Assembly (NCBI GenBank): GCA_017311185.1
Contig: JAESUZ010001269.1
Location: 1,922,001 to 1,986,000, forward strand
Source: Proteles cristata cristata
Lineage: Eukaryota; Chordata; Mammalia; Carnivora; Hyaenidae
DNA: 64,000 nt
Direction: 5' to 3'
A program made the translations under genes and the position numbers. Below are positions 1 through 11,109 of the stretch, one piece after another (position 1 is the stretch's first letter; every line of letters starts with the position of its first letter). Under the pieces are notes generated by a model that saw only the letters and a program-made list of their open reading frames with translations, was not told the origin of the DNA and did not search any database.

Positions 1-69
1 AAGGAAGGAAATTCTGACACTTGCTACAATATGCCTGAAACTTGAAGACTTTCTGCTATAGAGGAGAAA

Positions 70-585
70 AATAATTTTCCCTTTACTCTTCTGAGTTCTT
101 TGTTGAAATTCTTGTAATAAAAGGCAGTTTAACACGAGAAAAGCAAACAAGTTTATTAATATGTATTATATGTGGGAGATAATAAAAAAATAATAAATCT
201 CCAAGATAGCTTTAGAATTCGATTAAATACCATCTTACTAGGAAAAGGGGAGGGAAAATACAGGCCTCTTCAGGAAGAGTGAATGATTTTTAGGAACGAC
301 GAATGGGCTCTTAGAAAAACAGGAGGGAAGTATGATAGTTTGTAACAGAGTTTGTCTGGGGATGCTGTCAACTTTCTAATTTCCTCACCTGTGATAAGAG
401 TCAGTCCTCCCTGCTTGTTGAAACGCCAAAGGAAAGGATTGATGACAATTGTGTTCCTTTGGATGACCTGTCTTAGGAAAATAAGGGAACATCAGGGAAA
501 GCCTCTACCCGAATTTGCTGTTTTTAAAGTGCCTAACCCCCAAAATAATCAATATACCAAAGCAGCATATTTTGGGGTAGCATAT
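70..585. repeat. Old interspersed repeat, LTR-like, copy 1
   Basis: This stretch is recognisably related to 2457-2960. Both contain 'TTCTGAGTTCTT', an A-rich segment with 'CAAACA', a TTTATTAA-like block, 'TTTAGAATTC', and 'GAATGGG...CTTAGAA'. The two copies are in the same orientation. I think it is an endogenous retroviral LTR-type or other old repeat in antisense, but I cannot name the family. The short open frames here have no recognisable coding content. Confidence 0.45.
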
Positions 586-910
586 TCTGCTAAGTGAAAG
601 AAGCCATTCACGGAAAGATAGATGCTGTATGATTCCACTTACATGAGATTCTTAGGATAATCAAATTCATAGAGACAGAAAGTTGAATGATATTTTCCAG
701 GGGCTGCAGGCAGAGGGAGAATGGGGAGTTACTGTTCTATGGTTATGGAGTTTCAATTTATGAAGATGGAAAAATTCTGGAGATGTGTGGTGGTGATAGG
801 TGCACAACAATGTGCATGTACTTAGTGCCACTAAACTGTACAGTGGAAATAATTTAAAAAGTAATATTTACATTATATTATGTATATTTTGCAAAATAAA
901 AAAATACAAT
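585..910 (+). mobile_element. L1M-type LINE-1 3' end fragment
   Basis: It reads like the 3' end of an old LINE-1: 'GCTAAGTGAAAGAAGCC', then 'CATAGAGACAGAAAG', then 'CCAGGGGCTG', 'AATGGGGAGTTACTG', 'GGTGCACAACAATGTG' and an A-rich end. It is 5'-truncated and diverged, and no intact reading frame remains. Confidence 0.75.
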
Positions 911-913
911 GTT

Positions 914-1092
914 GGGGTGCCTGGGTGGCTCAGTTGGTTAAGTGTCCAACTCTTGATTTCAGCTCAGATCATGATCTCAAGGTTCGTGAGTTCGAGCCCT
1001 GAATTGGGCTCTCTGCTGTCAGCACAGAGCTGGTTTCAGATCCTCTGTCTCCCCTCCTCCCTGCTCAGCCTCCCTCCCACTTTGCGCACTCT
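914..1092 (+). mobile_element. CAN SINE, plus orientation
   Basis: The head is 'GGTGCCTGGGTGGCTCAG', followed by a tRNA-like part with 'GGTTCGTGAGTTCGAGCCC' and then a CT-rich middle. The A-rich tail is missing because the copy is cut off by an inverted SINE fragment that follows directly. Confidence 0.9.
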
Positions 1093-1143
1093 TCTGAGCT
1101 GGAGTCTGATGCTTAACTCAGCGTGTGGCCACCCAGGAGCCAC
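1093..1143 (-). mobile_element. CAN SINE head fragment, minus
   Basis: About 50 bp of an inverted SINE head ('GATGCTTAACTCAG', 'GCCACCCAGGAGCC') abuts the previous plus-strand SINE, giving a head-out inverted pair. Confidence 0.65.
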
Positions 1144-2456
1144 ATGAGTATAATTCTTTCAAGCCCTCCTACATTGAATCCATTCAATGGTAAGACTCTA
1201 ATGTACTTCTCTTTTCATGAGTCCAAAGAGTAAATAAGATTCGCAAGACTTTAAAGACCAGTCATATACCTACCATTATTTTGGTAATTCAAGCAATTCT
1301 TAATCCCCCATGATGTCTATAAGTATACAGAGCTTGATCTAGAAACTTATGATTACCAAAGACCAAGTCCATGGGATCTGAGAGAAGCAGACCAGGTGGA
1401 GAAATCTTAGTTTCCAGCTCTGCCAGAAGCAAATCATCCATGTCAGCTCTCTGGAGACCATGGCCTGAAAACAAAATATATGCAAAAAAAAAAAAAAAAA
1501 GAACCAAGAGGTAAATTAGAGAACCATGCATTTAATATACATAGAAGAAAAGCATCTCCTTTGGAGGATGGCGTTTGAGACATTGCTCCCTTCTTGCAAA
1601 GTCATCATGTTTTATTTGAGGTTCCTTTCTTAATCACCCAACTGATTTCAAACCTCTTAGTTCATAACTCCCCCTGTGTTCCTGGCCACTCAGTCATGCT
1701 CTGTCTGGTGACAAAGCCTTCACACCCTGTCCTGAACAGACATTTTTAGTCTCACTATGCTCCTCTTGCGGTGGATGCCCAGGGCTATGCAGGGCCGAGA
1801 TTCGGCAGAAATGCCCCTGGGAAGCGGTTAGTTGTTTATCACCAACCTTCCCTGGGATTCCAAGGGCCTGTCTTCCCCACTTTTGTTTCAGCTGGAACTA
1901 CCTCCATAGATTCTGAACTGAAGCCCCGCCCCCTGCCCCCTCCCCCAGCCGCCTACAGAGTCCCATACCTAACCCTGCTATCTGTTCTTCCTCCAACCCT
2001 AGGCTTTCTCAGCTTCTTACATTTTGGGGATCCTGTATTTGAATTTCAGGCCTCGAATTACTTTATTCTGCCAGGCCTTTTCCTGCAATAGTGGTTTAAG
2101 CCTTGGGGCTCTGTATCCACTTGTAGCTCGCATTCTCCGCCAGGAAGACTGTTAAGTATTTAGCCAGTTACTTAAGTGCCTTCACTTTCTTCTCAAACTT
2201 CTACATGGCTGACATTGTTCACTGTGCCTGAGTGCTTTCATCTTCACCATCCTTTTGCTTTCTGGCCCAGATATTGCTTTTCTAACGTAGTTATCTGCAA
2301 TTCATCTTGTAGGGTTTGGGTGAAAGAGACATTCAATCAGTGAATTCTGGGTTTTCTGAAAACATTATTTTCAAACAAACAACAGAAAAAAAAATTCTAA
2401 TGTCTTCCTGAATCAAACAATTCCATCCTGGGACTGGGCATTGAAAAAAAAAATTC
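1144..2456. other. Intergenic stretch, nothing recognised
   Basis: No gene recognised. It contains a short A run near 1485-1500 and a C-rich patch near 1925-1955. The open frames on both strands are short and carry no family motif. Confidence 0.5.
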
Positions 2457-2960
2457 CCGCTACCCTTCTGAGTTCTTAGCTAAGACCCTGGTAATAAAAG
2501 ACAGATTATGAGGTTCCAGGGGGCTCAGCCAGACACTACTCCTGATTTCAGCTCAGGTCATGACTTCATGATTCATGAGACCAAGCCTCGTGTGGGGCTC
2601 CATGCTGTCAGTGTGGAGCCTGCTTGGGATTTTCCCTCTCCCTCTCTCTCTGCCGCTCCCTGACTCTCTCTCTCTCTCCCACTTTCTCAAAATAATTAAA
2701 TAAACTTAACAAAAACAAATAAAAGATTAACGAGAAAGGCAAACAGAAGTCTATTAACATGTATACGTGGGAAATACCCAGAAAAAAAAATGAGTAACTC
2801 CCACAGGTGGCTTTAGAATTCAAGATTAAATATTATCTTAATAGTGAAAGAGGAGGAAGGTAGACCTTCTGGAGAACGTAAATGATTGTGGGGAAAGGTG
2901 AATGGGTCCTTAGAAGAACAGATGGGAGATATGATTGATCGTGACAAAATCTGTCATTTT
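2457..2960. repeat. Old interspersed repeat, LTR-like, copy 2
   Basis: This is the second copy of the repeat at 70-360, in the same orientation and about 2.4 kb away. It is interrupted by the SINE at 2508-2722. The shared order of blocks is seen directly; the family is not recognised. Confidence 0.45.
2508..2722 (+). mobile_element. CAN SINE, plus, diverged
   Basis: A decayed head is followed by 'TTTCAGCTCAGGTCATGA', 'GGAGCCTGCTTGGGATT', a CT-rich block and an 'AATAAACTTAA' tail. It is inserted into LTR-like copy 2. Confidence 0.85.
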
Positions 2961-3270
2961 CTCTTTCAGTTCTACCTAACCTATGCTCTAAGATAGTTCT
3001 TGAACGTTTAACAGCCATCAGACTCCCCTGCGAGACTTAACTCAGAGATTGCTGGGCCCTACCCCTGGAACTTAACACAAACTAGGTTTGTGAAAGGGCC
3101 AGAGTATTTGCATTTCTATCAAGTTCTTAGCGACGCTCATGCTGCTGTTCTGGGGACCACACATTGATGCCAAGGGGATCTCAATCTTTTCTGAAGGGAA
3201 TCTCTCTTCTTAATTTGCTTGCATTCTTCCACTTCTCTATCCTCAAGCAGATTTTTCTTTTTCTTTCCTT

Positions 3271-3487
3271 TTTTAAAGTTTATATATTTATTTTGAGAAA
3301 GAGAGAGAGAGAGAGATGATGTGAGTAGAGGAGGGGCAGAGAGAGGGAGAGAGAAAAGAATCCCAAGTAGGCTCCACATTGTCAGCTCAGAGCCCAACAC
3401 GGGGCTTGAACTCACAAACCATGAGATCATGACCCAAGCTGAAATCCAGAGTCATACGCTGAACCAACTGAGTCACCTGGGTGCCCC
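3271..3487 (-). mobile_element. CAN SINE, minus
   Basis: A T-rich tail complement and 'TTTATTTTGAGAAAGAGAG' come first, then 'CAGAGCCCAACACGGGGC', and it ends with 'GAGTCACCTGGGTGCCCC'. This is a full-length inverted SINE. Confidence 0.92.
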
Positions 3488-3639
3488 TAAAGCAGATTTT
3501 TCAAACCTAAATTAGTTCTTCCTTGACTCTGACTCCTAGATAAAGGTCTTTTGATCCCCTTCTTAGCCTTTGGCTTTACAGTAATTCTATTTAGTTGTTT
3601 TTCTACTTCACCCTAAGGGGTTGGCATAGCTGCTTACTA

Positions 3640-3779
3640 ATAAAGTAATTTTCTATTTCTTGATCTGAGTGGTGGATACAGGCAGTATTCACTTTGTAAT
3701 CATTCACTAAGGAGGTACTCTTAAGATCTGAGTCCTCTTTTACATGTATGTTACACTTTAATTTAAAAAAAAAATTAAA
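3640..3779 (+). mobile_element. L1M LINE-1 3' terminus
   Basis: 'GATCTGAGTGGTGGATACA', 'TTCACTTTGTAATCATTCA' and 'ACATGTATGTTACACTTTAA' followed by A-rich sequence match the 3' end of old L1 elements. Confidence 0.7.
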
Positions 3780-3950
3780 GACGCCTGGGTGGCTCAGTGA
3801 GTTAAAGATCTGACTCTTGATTTCGGCTCAGGTCCTAATCTCATGGTTCGTGAGTTCGAGCCCCGTGTCAGGCTCCACACTGACAGCACAGAATCTGTTT
3901 GGGATTCTCTCTCTCCTGTGCTTCTCTCTCTCAAAAAATTAAAAAATAAA
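3780..3950 (+). mobile_element. CAN SINE, plus
   Basis: The head is 'ACGCCTGGGTGGCTCAGTG'. The B-box region is 'GGTTCGTGAGTTCGAGCCCC', followed by a CT tract and an A-rich tail. It sits directly behind the A-rich end of the L1 at 3640-3779. Confidence 0.92.
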
Positions 3951-4599
3951 ATGGCCACATTTCAACTGTATCAGTCAAGGGCAAAAAAAAAAACAAAAAA
4001 ACCCGGCTCTGTCCTTCCTACAATGGCAACAAAGCCTAATGCCAGCAGCCCTGGCACTGCCAGGGATATAGTCTTTCCATGTGTTTTTTCTGTTCTTAGG
4101 GCCAGTTCTAGTATATTGCCCAAGGTTCCAAGTTGCTGGGTTTTTAGGAGACTACTGTTGACAATTCTTTCTTCCCACCCCAAAACAGAACCAACTGAAA
4201 AACAGACAGTAGACCACAGTGTCTGTTCTTTTTAGCGCTGAGCACTGGGGAAAACATGGATTCAAATATTTGGCTACAAGCAGTTCAGCCTGTAATTAGA
4301 TAGACGGGGTGGAAAGAGCTAGGCTTCCTCGTTCAGTCACTAGTCCTAGAGGACTAGAAAGTGTTACATGGTGACAGGTCAAAATGCAGTGTTGCTGAAG
4401 ATCCTCAAAAAGAGAAAAAGGAAGATCTTGGCTGAGCATGTCCAGTTCTTTCTTCCAAATTCATTAATTATAGACATCTCTTCTTCCCATAGAGAGGTGT
4501 GAATAAGAGGACAGGGATGTTACTCTAATTTAATCACCTCTCACTGGCAATAGGAGACCAGAAAAGAAATGAAGTTTGCCCCAACATCTAGCATGGGCT
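3951..4599. other. Intergenic stretch, nothing recognised
   Basis: A homopolymer A patch lies near 3985-4000. The rest is unique-looking sequence with only short open frames and no recognisable product. Confidence 0.5.
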
Positions 4600-5022
4600 T
4601 AACAGAGTTTATTTAACACTTCCCCCATTGATGGATATTTACTCTCTAGGCTTTCACACAATGAACATCCGTCAGGGGATATCCTATGTGTTTCACAATG
4701 CACACATGCAAGTTTCCTTAGGCAAAAGCTACCTGGAAGTGAATGTCTTGGTTGAATGTATAAACATCTAAAACTTTTCATAAATACTGAGAATTTGCTT
4801 TCCAAAAAGGCTACACATGACTTACACTTAAGCCAGAATGCATAAACACCTGTTTCCCCACATCTTCATCAATGTTGGTTATAACTGATCTTTTTAATTT
4901 TTGCCAGTATGATAGGTAAAAAAGATACCTTTGTTTTGGTTTACTATATATGATTCTATCACTGGGGAGAGTGACCATCTTTTAAAAAAATTGTTTTTAA
5001 TGTTGATTTATTTTTGAGAGCA

Positions 5023-5054
<32 letters not shown>

Positions 5055-5690
5055 GGAGGGGCAGAGAGTGAGGGAGACACAGAACCTGAAGCAGGCTCCA
5101 GGCTCTGAGCTGTCAGCACAGAGCCCAATGTGGGGCTCAAACTCACAAACTATGATATCATGACTTGAGCCAAAGTTTGACACCCAGCTGACTGAGCCAC
5201 CCAGGCACCGAGAGAATGAGCATCTTTTTATGTTTGTTAGACATCCTCTTCACAGAATTGTCTGTTCATTTCCTTTGCCCACACTTAGGCTATCTTTTCC
5301 TTATTAATTTGTAGGCATTCTTTGTACATTTTTGATGCTAATATTTTGCCTTTTGTATTTGTGACAATTACTCTTTCTAGCTTTCTTTGTAAGTTGGGTG
5401 TATAGCTTTGGTAGTACAGAAATTTTTTATCAGATTGTCATAATTTACTTTAAAAAAACTTGATTGTTTCTGCATTTTTTTCTTGATTAGGAAAGTTCTA
5501 CTGTTTCAAGATCCTCCCATATTTCATTCTTCCACATTTTATTCAAATACTTTTATGATTTTGCTTTTGAAATAAATGTAAAAATCCATCTGGAACTTAC
5601 AGTGGAGTTAAGGAAGTATTTTATTTAGTTATTTTCCAAATGGTTGGCTAATTTTCCATTTGCTCCCCCCTGATTTAAAATGCCATCATA
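4600..5690 (-). mobile_element. L1M LINE-1 fragment, antisense
   Basis: It reads as the reverse complement of old LINE-1 sequence: 'CATTGATGGATATTTA', 'GCCAGTATGATAGGTAAAAA', 'TGTCTGTTCATTTCCTTTGC', 'AATTTGTAGGCATTCTTTG', 'TCCAAATGGTTGGCTAATTT'. It is interrupted by a SINE at 4982-5210, and no open frame survives. Confidence 0.75.
4982..5210 (-). mobile_element. CAN SINE, minus
   Basis: It opens with 'TTTATTTTTGAGAGCAAGAG' and contains 'AGCAGGCTCCAGGCTCTGAG'. The head complement is 'GACTGAGCCACCCAGGCACC'. It is inserted into the antisense L1. Confidence 0.93.
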
Positions 5691-5693
5691 ATC

Positions 5694-5927
5694 GGGGCTC
5701 CTGGGTGGCTCAGTTGGTTAAGTGTCTGACTCTTGACTTCCACCAGGTCTTGATCTTATGGTGGTGAGTCTGAGCTCCGCATCAGGTTCTGTGTTGACAT
5801 TGTGGAACCTGCTTGGGATTCTCTCCCTCCCTTTGCCTGTCCCTCCCATTGTGTGTGCTCTCTCTCTCTCCAAAATAATAAAGTATATGCTTCACTGTTT
5901 TAAAAATAAATGAATACATAAATAAAT
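5694..5927 (+). mobile_element. CAN SINE, plus
   Basis: The head 'GGGGCTCCTGGGTGGCTCAG' is followed by a tRNA-like part, a CT tract and an A-rich, TAAATA-type tail. Confidence 0.92.
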
Positions 5928-6169
5928 AGTGTCTTCCCCTGCATGCACGGGTCCTGACCTATGATTCTAACAGAGCTGGAAAACTAGTTTCCTTGTCTAC
6001 CATAGATTGGAAGCAAGAAATAAATCAAGGACTTTATTTAAGAAACAAGTCAGATGATGGCAAAAGGAAGTGAAAGCTGAACACAAAGAATACAAGTAAA
6101 CAAAAGGAAGCTTTGTTGTTTTGGACAGTAATAGATAAATATCCTGAGTATTGAAGAAAAGACTGAAGA

Positions 6170-6310
6170 GGGGCACCTGGGTGGTTCAGTCAGTTGAGTA
6201 TCTGACTCCTGATCTCAACTCAACTCTTGACCTCAGGGTTGTGAATTCAAGCCCTGCGTTGGGCTCCATGCTGAGCAAGGAGGCTACTTTAAAAAAAAAA
6301 AAAAAAAAAA
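6170..6310 (+). mobile_element. Short CAN SINE, plus
   Basis: The head is 'GGGGCACCTGGGTGGTTCAG'. This copy lacks the long CT middle and goes from 'GGGCTCCATGCTGAGC' almost straight to a pure A tail of about 20. It is a short subtype or an internally deleted copy. Confidence 0.88.
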
Positions 6311-6339
6311 GGAAAGACTGGTTCTGTTTAGGCCCTTTT

Positions 6340-6556
6340 GAATTAAAAAAAATTTTTTTAATGTTTATTTTTGAGAGACAGGTAGACACAGTGCGAGCGG
6401 GGGAGGGGCAGAGAGAGGGAGACACAGAATCTGAAGCAGGCTCCAGGCTCTGAGCTGTCAGCACAGAGGCTGACACGGGGCTTGAACCCACGAACCGTGA
6501 GATCATGACCTGAGCCAAAGTTGGACACTTAACCGACTGAGTCACCCAAGCACCCC
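6340..6556 (-). mobile_element. CAN SINE, minus
   Basis: It starts with 'TTTTTAATGTTTATTTTTGA', contains 'GAACCCACGAACCGTGAGAT', and ends with 'GAGTCACCCAAGCACCCC'. Confidence 0.93.
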
Positions 6557-7199
6557 GCCCTTTTGATTTTTAAAACAGTTAACAAATTACATATTTTAAA
6601 ACAATCTCTGTTTCTTAAAAGTGGTCAAAATAAACACTGTTTTGGCACTTAAAGGGGCAAGTTTCCATCACATGGAAATATCAGCTGCACAGGACCTTGA
6701 TGCTCATACCATGTCAGTACCCTGAGCATTGCTATAATTCTTAGATATGAAAAGAAGCCACAGTGGAACCAAGCTCATAAATGCAGAGCAAGGAAGATCT
6801 TACCTGTAACTTTAAGCAAACCTGAAAAAGACCCAGGAGCTTTATTGTTCCATGCCAGGCCTTGTTGCTACATTTCACTGCCTGAGCACACAGCCCCTTA
6901 CATTACAAGTTGTGGACTCTGTGTGCTCAAGTTCTCAGCCTTGGTGCTTCCTGCCAGAGACAGAAATTCCTGGCCCTGTAATCCGAGCTTCCACAGGCTC
7001 ATATTTTAGTCTGGGGACAAAAATCAAGGAGGCTCAAATTTTAGCCTGAAGGGTAAAAATCAGAGAATATGTATCAAAGTCACAGTCACAAAGGAACACT
7101 TTTGGCTGCATGCCCCCACCTTTGAGATTTTACGCTTCTCACTCAAGATGTTTCCATGGTAACGCGCTCTTGCCTCCAAACAGCCTTGATGGGCCCTGT
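6557..7199. other. Intergenic stretch, nothing recognised
   Basis: Moderately unique sequence with short open frames only. No gene or repeat could be named. Confidence 0.45.
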
Positions 7200-7620
7200 A
7201 GGAGATTGGGTTACTGCTCCTTCACTTCCAGCAAAAAAGGAAACATCCACAGCCTTTGCCATGAGACCTTATAGGGTCTCCCAGTGCAGTGCCTTTTCAT
7301 GCCCCACTGATGTCAGGCCTGACTCCAGTTTGTCAACAGAATGTTAATGAATATCACCTAAGCAGAGGCTTTAAACGTGCTTACAAGGTCTGGCTTGGCT
7401 TGGCTGCTTGGACCTCAGCCAACTGCTGCGAGGAGCTGCTGGTCCCAGCAGGAAACACATGGGGAGTTAACTTGAATCAGACCCCCAGCCCAAAGTCCAC
7501 ATTGGGACCTATAGTGAGACATATAAATGTGGTGCTGATATTGATATAAGCCTCTGAAATTTGAGTTTTTTTGTTTTGCAAAACCATGGCAGTAAAACCT
7601 GACTGATCCAGCCCCTGCTT
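7200..7620 (+). mobile_element. Possible MaLR-type LTR remnant
   Basis: 'GCTTTAAACGTGCTTACAAG' followed by 'GAGGAGCTGCTGGTCCCAGC', 'AGGAAACACATGG', and a block of paired ancient-LTR phrases resembles old MLT1-group solo LTRs. It is strongly diverged, so the assignment is tentative. Confidence 0.4.
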
Positions 7621-8379
7621 TTTAGAAGTAGAAATTGCTCTAAAATATATAATGTATTACCTGTCTGAAAAATCAAAGGGTCTTCAACATAATTCAGTCC
7701 AGCACTTTGGTGGACACGTCCCCAGTGGTTACCGTGCAGCTCGCCTGTCATTCCAATAGTCCCTGCTCACCAGACACACGCTGTGACTCTTGCTGAGTGG
7801 GTCTTCATCTTCCCCACCATGGCTGGTGTCCCCACCACCCCCTGTAACATCTCCCATGTCTCTGCTGTCACAGCTGAGGTACAGTTCTGCTCAGTTCCTG
7901 CTGACGTGAAACACTTACTTTCTTCCAACCTGGGTTAAACTATGTAAGGTCACAAAACAGAGCCACCCTCTGCTGCCATCTGCAGCTCTGAAGCTTAACT
8001 AACTGTTTCTTTGTAGCACAAGACTCCTCTCCCCAGGAAATAGTTACAAGATAGCTGGACCTAAAGCTCATTTGAGACTCTGGGCTGCATTCAAACCTTC
8101 TCTCCTCAGCAACCCAAACAGTGATCAGAGGCCAAGAATGAGTGCTCCTGTTGGGGTGGGATGCTTTCCTTTCAGAATACCCCCCAGAAGGTAAGGGTAA
8201 AGTTACTGGCCTCTGACTGAATGTGGTACAGCCCGAGAGTGGCATTCCTGAGGTACCAGGCACCAGGCTCTTGTGAGAAAAGAATCCTTAGCAGCACATG
8301 TGGAAATTCACATGAACTCCATAGCTCATGCATGCACTCTGAGATTCCAAGTAGGAGAACAGACTGATATTCCTTTTCT
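7621..8379. other. Intergenic stretch, nothing recognised
   Basis: No coding exon or RNA gene seen. The longest open frames are around 100 codons, lack family motifs and have no splice context that I could support. Confidence 0.45.
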
Positions 8380-8384
8380 TTTCT

Positions 8385-8598
8385 TTGTTTTATGTTTATT
8401 TATTTATTTTGAGCCAAAGAGAGAGAAAAAGTGTGAGAGCAAGAGTGAGAGAGAGAGAGAGAGTACTTGAGCAGGGGAGGGACAGAGAGAGAGGGAGAGA
8501 ATCCCAAGCAGACTCTGAGCTATCATCACAAAGCTTGATGTGGGGCTTGACCCCATGACCGTGAAATCACGACCTGAACTAAATCAAGAGTTGGAGGC
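8385..8598 (-). mobile_element. CAN SINE, minus, head lost
   Basis: 'TTTATTTATTTTGAGCCAAA' precedes a long GA tract, then 'GATGTGGGGCTTGACCCCAT'. The sequence ends at the 'AGAGTTGGA' complement, so the last 20-25 bp of head are missing, next to the plus SINE at 8603. Confidence 0.88.
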
Positions 8599-8602
8599 TA
8601 AA

Positions 8603-8779
8603 GGACACCTGGGTGGCTCAGTTGGTTAAGCATCCAACTTTGACTTGGGTCATGATCTCACGGTTCATGGGTTCAAGTTCTGCTTCAAGGCTCTGTGTTG
8701 ATGGCTTAGAGGCTCAGACCTGAAACCTGCTTCAGATTCTGTGTCTCCCTCTCTCTGCCCCTCCCCTGCTTGCACTCTG

Positions 8780-8810
<31 letters not shown>

Positions 8811-8850
8811 CTCCATCTCTCTCAGAAATAAAACATTAAAAAATTAAAAA
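8603..8850 (+). mobile_element. CAN SINE, plus
   Basis: The head is 'GGACACCTGGGTGGCTCAG'. A CT run with a (CTAT) patch lies at 8778-8820, then an A-rich tail. It forms an inverted pair with the preceding minus copy. Confidence 0.93.
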
Positions 8851-8879
8851 GAAATAAACACATAAACATATCGTTTTAA

Positions 8880-9770
8880 GTGGTGATAACTGTTACACAA
8901 AAGAAGGAGGGTAGGGCTCTTTCATGTAGGGCAGACAGAAAGAATCTCTGAGAACCTAATATCTAGGTAGGCACTTGAATCAAGGGAGGGAACAAGTCAT
9001 AAAGTTTTAAGGAAGAACAACCTAGAATAGGAAGAGTAAATATTAGGACCTGAGGCTCGAGCAAACATTCAAAGACCATCATAAAGGCCAGTGGCTAGAG
9101 GAGAATGAGCCAAAAGAAATGGGAAACAGTGGGTAGGCAGTGGTTCAGGTCAGAGAGGAGCCTGTCAGCTGTGTACGGAATTTGAATTTTATTATAAGTA
9201 GAAAAGGAAGCCACGAGAGAGAATTGAGAGGGAAATAGGGAGGTAGTTTATAATCTGATTAATATCTTTAAAATCTAATCTTCACCAATACAAAAGACAA
9301 GTTGGAAGGTTACTGCAGTAGCCTAAATGAGAGATATTAGTGGTTTGAACCAAGCGGTAGTGGTACGGTGGTGAGCAGGACTCAGATTTAGGGAATAGTT
9401 TGAAGGTAGGCTTCATAGGACTTAGTAAGCAACTGGATGTGGAGAGTGAAAAAAACAGAAGTTTCTGGGATGACTTCCCAGGATGGGCAGGGTGGGGCGG
9501 GGTGCATCCTGAGGGAAAAATTCAAGCCCCGTTGCACAGTGGCTGAGGAATCCCCTTCCTTATTGAGATGAGAATGTCATGAAAACAGCTGAACATTTGA
9601 GTTGGCCATCAGGAGAGAGGCCCCGGCTGGAGGTGGGAACCTGGGAATCATCACCTTTTAGATGAGTGTGAAGCTGTGAAGCAGGATGAACTCTCAAGGG
9701 AGATAGTACGAAAAGGTAGCTGAGGAGAGTCCCAGGTATCTGGAATCCCACAATCTGGGAAATGCCCTAA
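8880..9770 (+). repeat. Old purine-rich interspersed repeat
   Basis: The text resembles a widely dispersed, ancient mammalian repeat: 'GGCCAGTGGCTAGAGGAGAA', 'AGGTTACTGCAGTAGCC', 'TGAGCAGGACTCAGATT', 'CAACTGGATGTGGAGAGTGA', 'GGAACCTGGGAATCATCACC'. I recognise the phrasing but cannot name the family. It is not protein-coding here. Confidence 0.4.
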
Positions 9771-9814
9771 AAAATATAGATGGTTCTCCATTTGGATGTA
9801 ATGGTGGATTCATG

Positions 9815-9905
9815 TTCTTGAGGGCAGGGTCCCTGTATTAATCACCTTGGTGACCCCTCTGGGGTTTGCATAAGCCCTGGTATCTGGCCCCTGTCTCCTG
9901 TAGCA
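9815..9905 (+). repeat. L2-like 3' fragment
   Basis: 'TTCTTGAGGGCAGGGTCCCT' followed by 'AATCACCTTGGTGACCCC' resembles the L2 LINE 3' end phrase. Confidence 0.4.
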
Positions 9906-10444
9906 GGAAGTCTCAACTGAGGGCTCAGCTGGGAACCCAAAAGAACACAACCAACTCAGGGCTGAATTGTAGCCAGAAACCAGAAGTGAGCTGACAATTT
10001 ACTTGGTGTTATATGCGGTGCGGGTTTGGTTCTGTGACCAGAATGGCAATTATGTTGTGTGGGAGGCGGAAAATGGAGATGAAAATTTCTTAGCATTTGA
10101 AATTTTCAACTATCTTTTGAGTGGAACTCTAAGTTTTTAAATACGTCTTTTATAGTTGATAGGGTAGAAGTAATTACCTGCAATGAAAGTTTGCTGGACA
10201 TACCATCATTTTAAAAATCTTTTTATTTGCGGAGAATTTCCAACTTACACAAAAGTAGATCAAATAGTATAATGAGCGCTCTATGTATCACTTAATCCCC
10301 CAAATTATCAGCCCATGACCATCCTGCCCCATCCACATCTTTGTCTACTTTTTCTCTTGCCAAATTATTTTGAAGCAAATCTCACACATAACATTATTTC
10401 ATCCTTAAAATTTTGAGTACGTTTCTTTAAAAGGTAAGTTTTTA

Positions 10445-10663
10445 GGGTCACCTGGGTGGTTCAGTCAGTTAAGCATCCGACTTCAGCTCAGGTCATCATC
10501 TCATGTGGTTCATGAGTTCAAGCCCCACATGGGGTTCTGTGCAGACAGTTCAGAGCCTGGAGCCTGCTTCAGATTCTGTGTCTCCCTCTCTCTCTGCCCC
10601 TCCCCCACTCGTACTCCGTCTCTCTGTCTCTCAAAAATAAATAAACATTTTAAAAAATTTTAA
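10445..10663 (+). mobile_element. CAN SINE, plus
   Basis: Head 'GGTCACCTGGGTGGTTCAG', then 'CAGAGCCTGGAGCCTGCTTC', a CT block and an 'AAATAAATAAACATTTTAAA' tail. The next SINE begins 1-2 bp after the tail. Confidence 0.94.
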
Positions 10664-10664
10664 A

Positions 10665-10858
10665 GGGGCACCTGGGTGGCTCCATTGGTTAAGCATCTGA
10701 CTCTTGATTTTGGCTCAGGTCATGATCTCATGGTTTGTGAATTCAAGCCCTCCATCAGGCTCTGTGCTGCCAGTACAGAGCCTGCTTGGAATTCTTTCTC
10801 TCCCTTCCCCCACTCACACTCTCCTTCTCTTTCTAAAAATAAATAAACTTTAATTAAT
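10665..10858 (+). mobile_element. CAN SINE, plus, tandem to previous
   Basis: Head 'GGGGCACCTGGGTGGCTCC', and the tail ends in a (TTAA)-rich stretch. It is a direct head-to-tail neighbour of the copy at 10445, suggesting insertion into that copy's A-rich tail. Confidence 0.94.
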
Positions 10859-10884
10859 TAATAGATAAGCTTTTATTTATTTTC

Positions 10885-11109
10885 TTTAAAAAATTTTTTT
10901 TAATGTTTATTTATTTTTGAGAGAGAGAGAGAGACAGAGCATGAGCAGGGGAAGGCAGAGAGAGAGAGAGGGAGACCCAGAATCTGAAGCACGCTCCGGG
11001 CTCTGAGCTGTCAGCACAGAGCCCAACATGGGACTTGAATTCATGAGTCCTGAGATCATGACCTGAGCCAAAGTCAGACATTTAACCAACTGAGCCACCC
11101 AGGCATCCC
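10885..11109 (-). mobile_element. CAN SINE, minus
   Basis: 'TTTTTTTAATGTTTATTTAT' leads in, and the copy ends 'GAGCCACCCAGGCATCCC'. It is full length and is the third SINE within 700 bp. Confidence 0.94.

Noticed and set aside
800..1147. 115-codon open frame on the plus strand
   Set aside because: Most of it is translated CAN SINE. The recurring peptide 'LISAQIMISRFVSSSP' appears wherever such SINEs are read in this frame.
3300..3345. GA-rich and CT-rich tracts throughout as possible CRISPR-like or tandem arrays
   Set aside because: They are the CT-rich middle of CAN SINEs. No regularly spaced repeats with unique spacers exist in the window.
7940..8263. 107-codon open frame, minus strand
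   Set aside because: No recognised domain, no conserved composition and no supporting splice or promoter signal.
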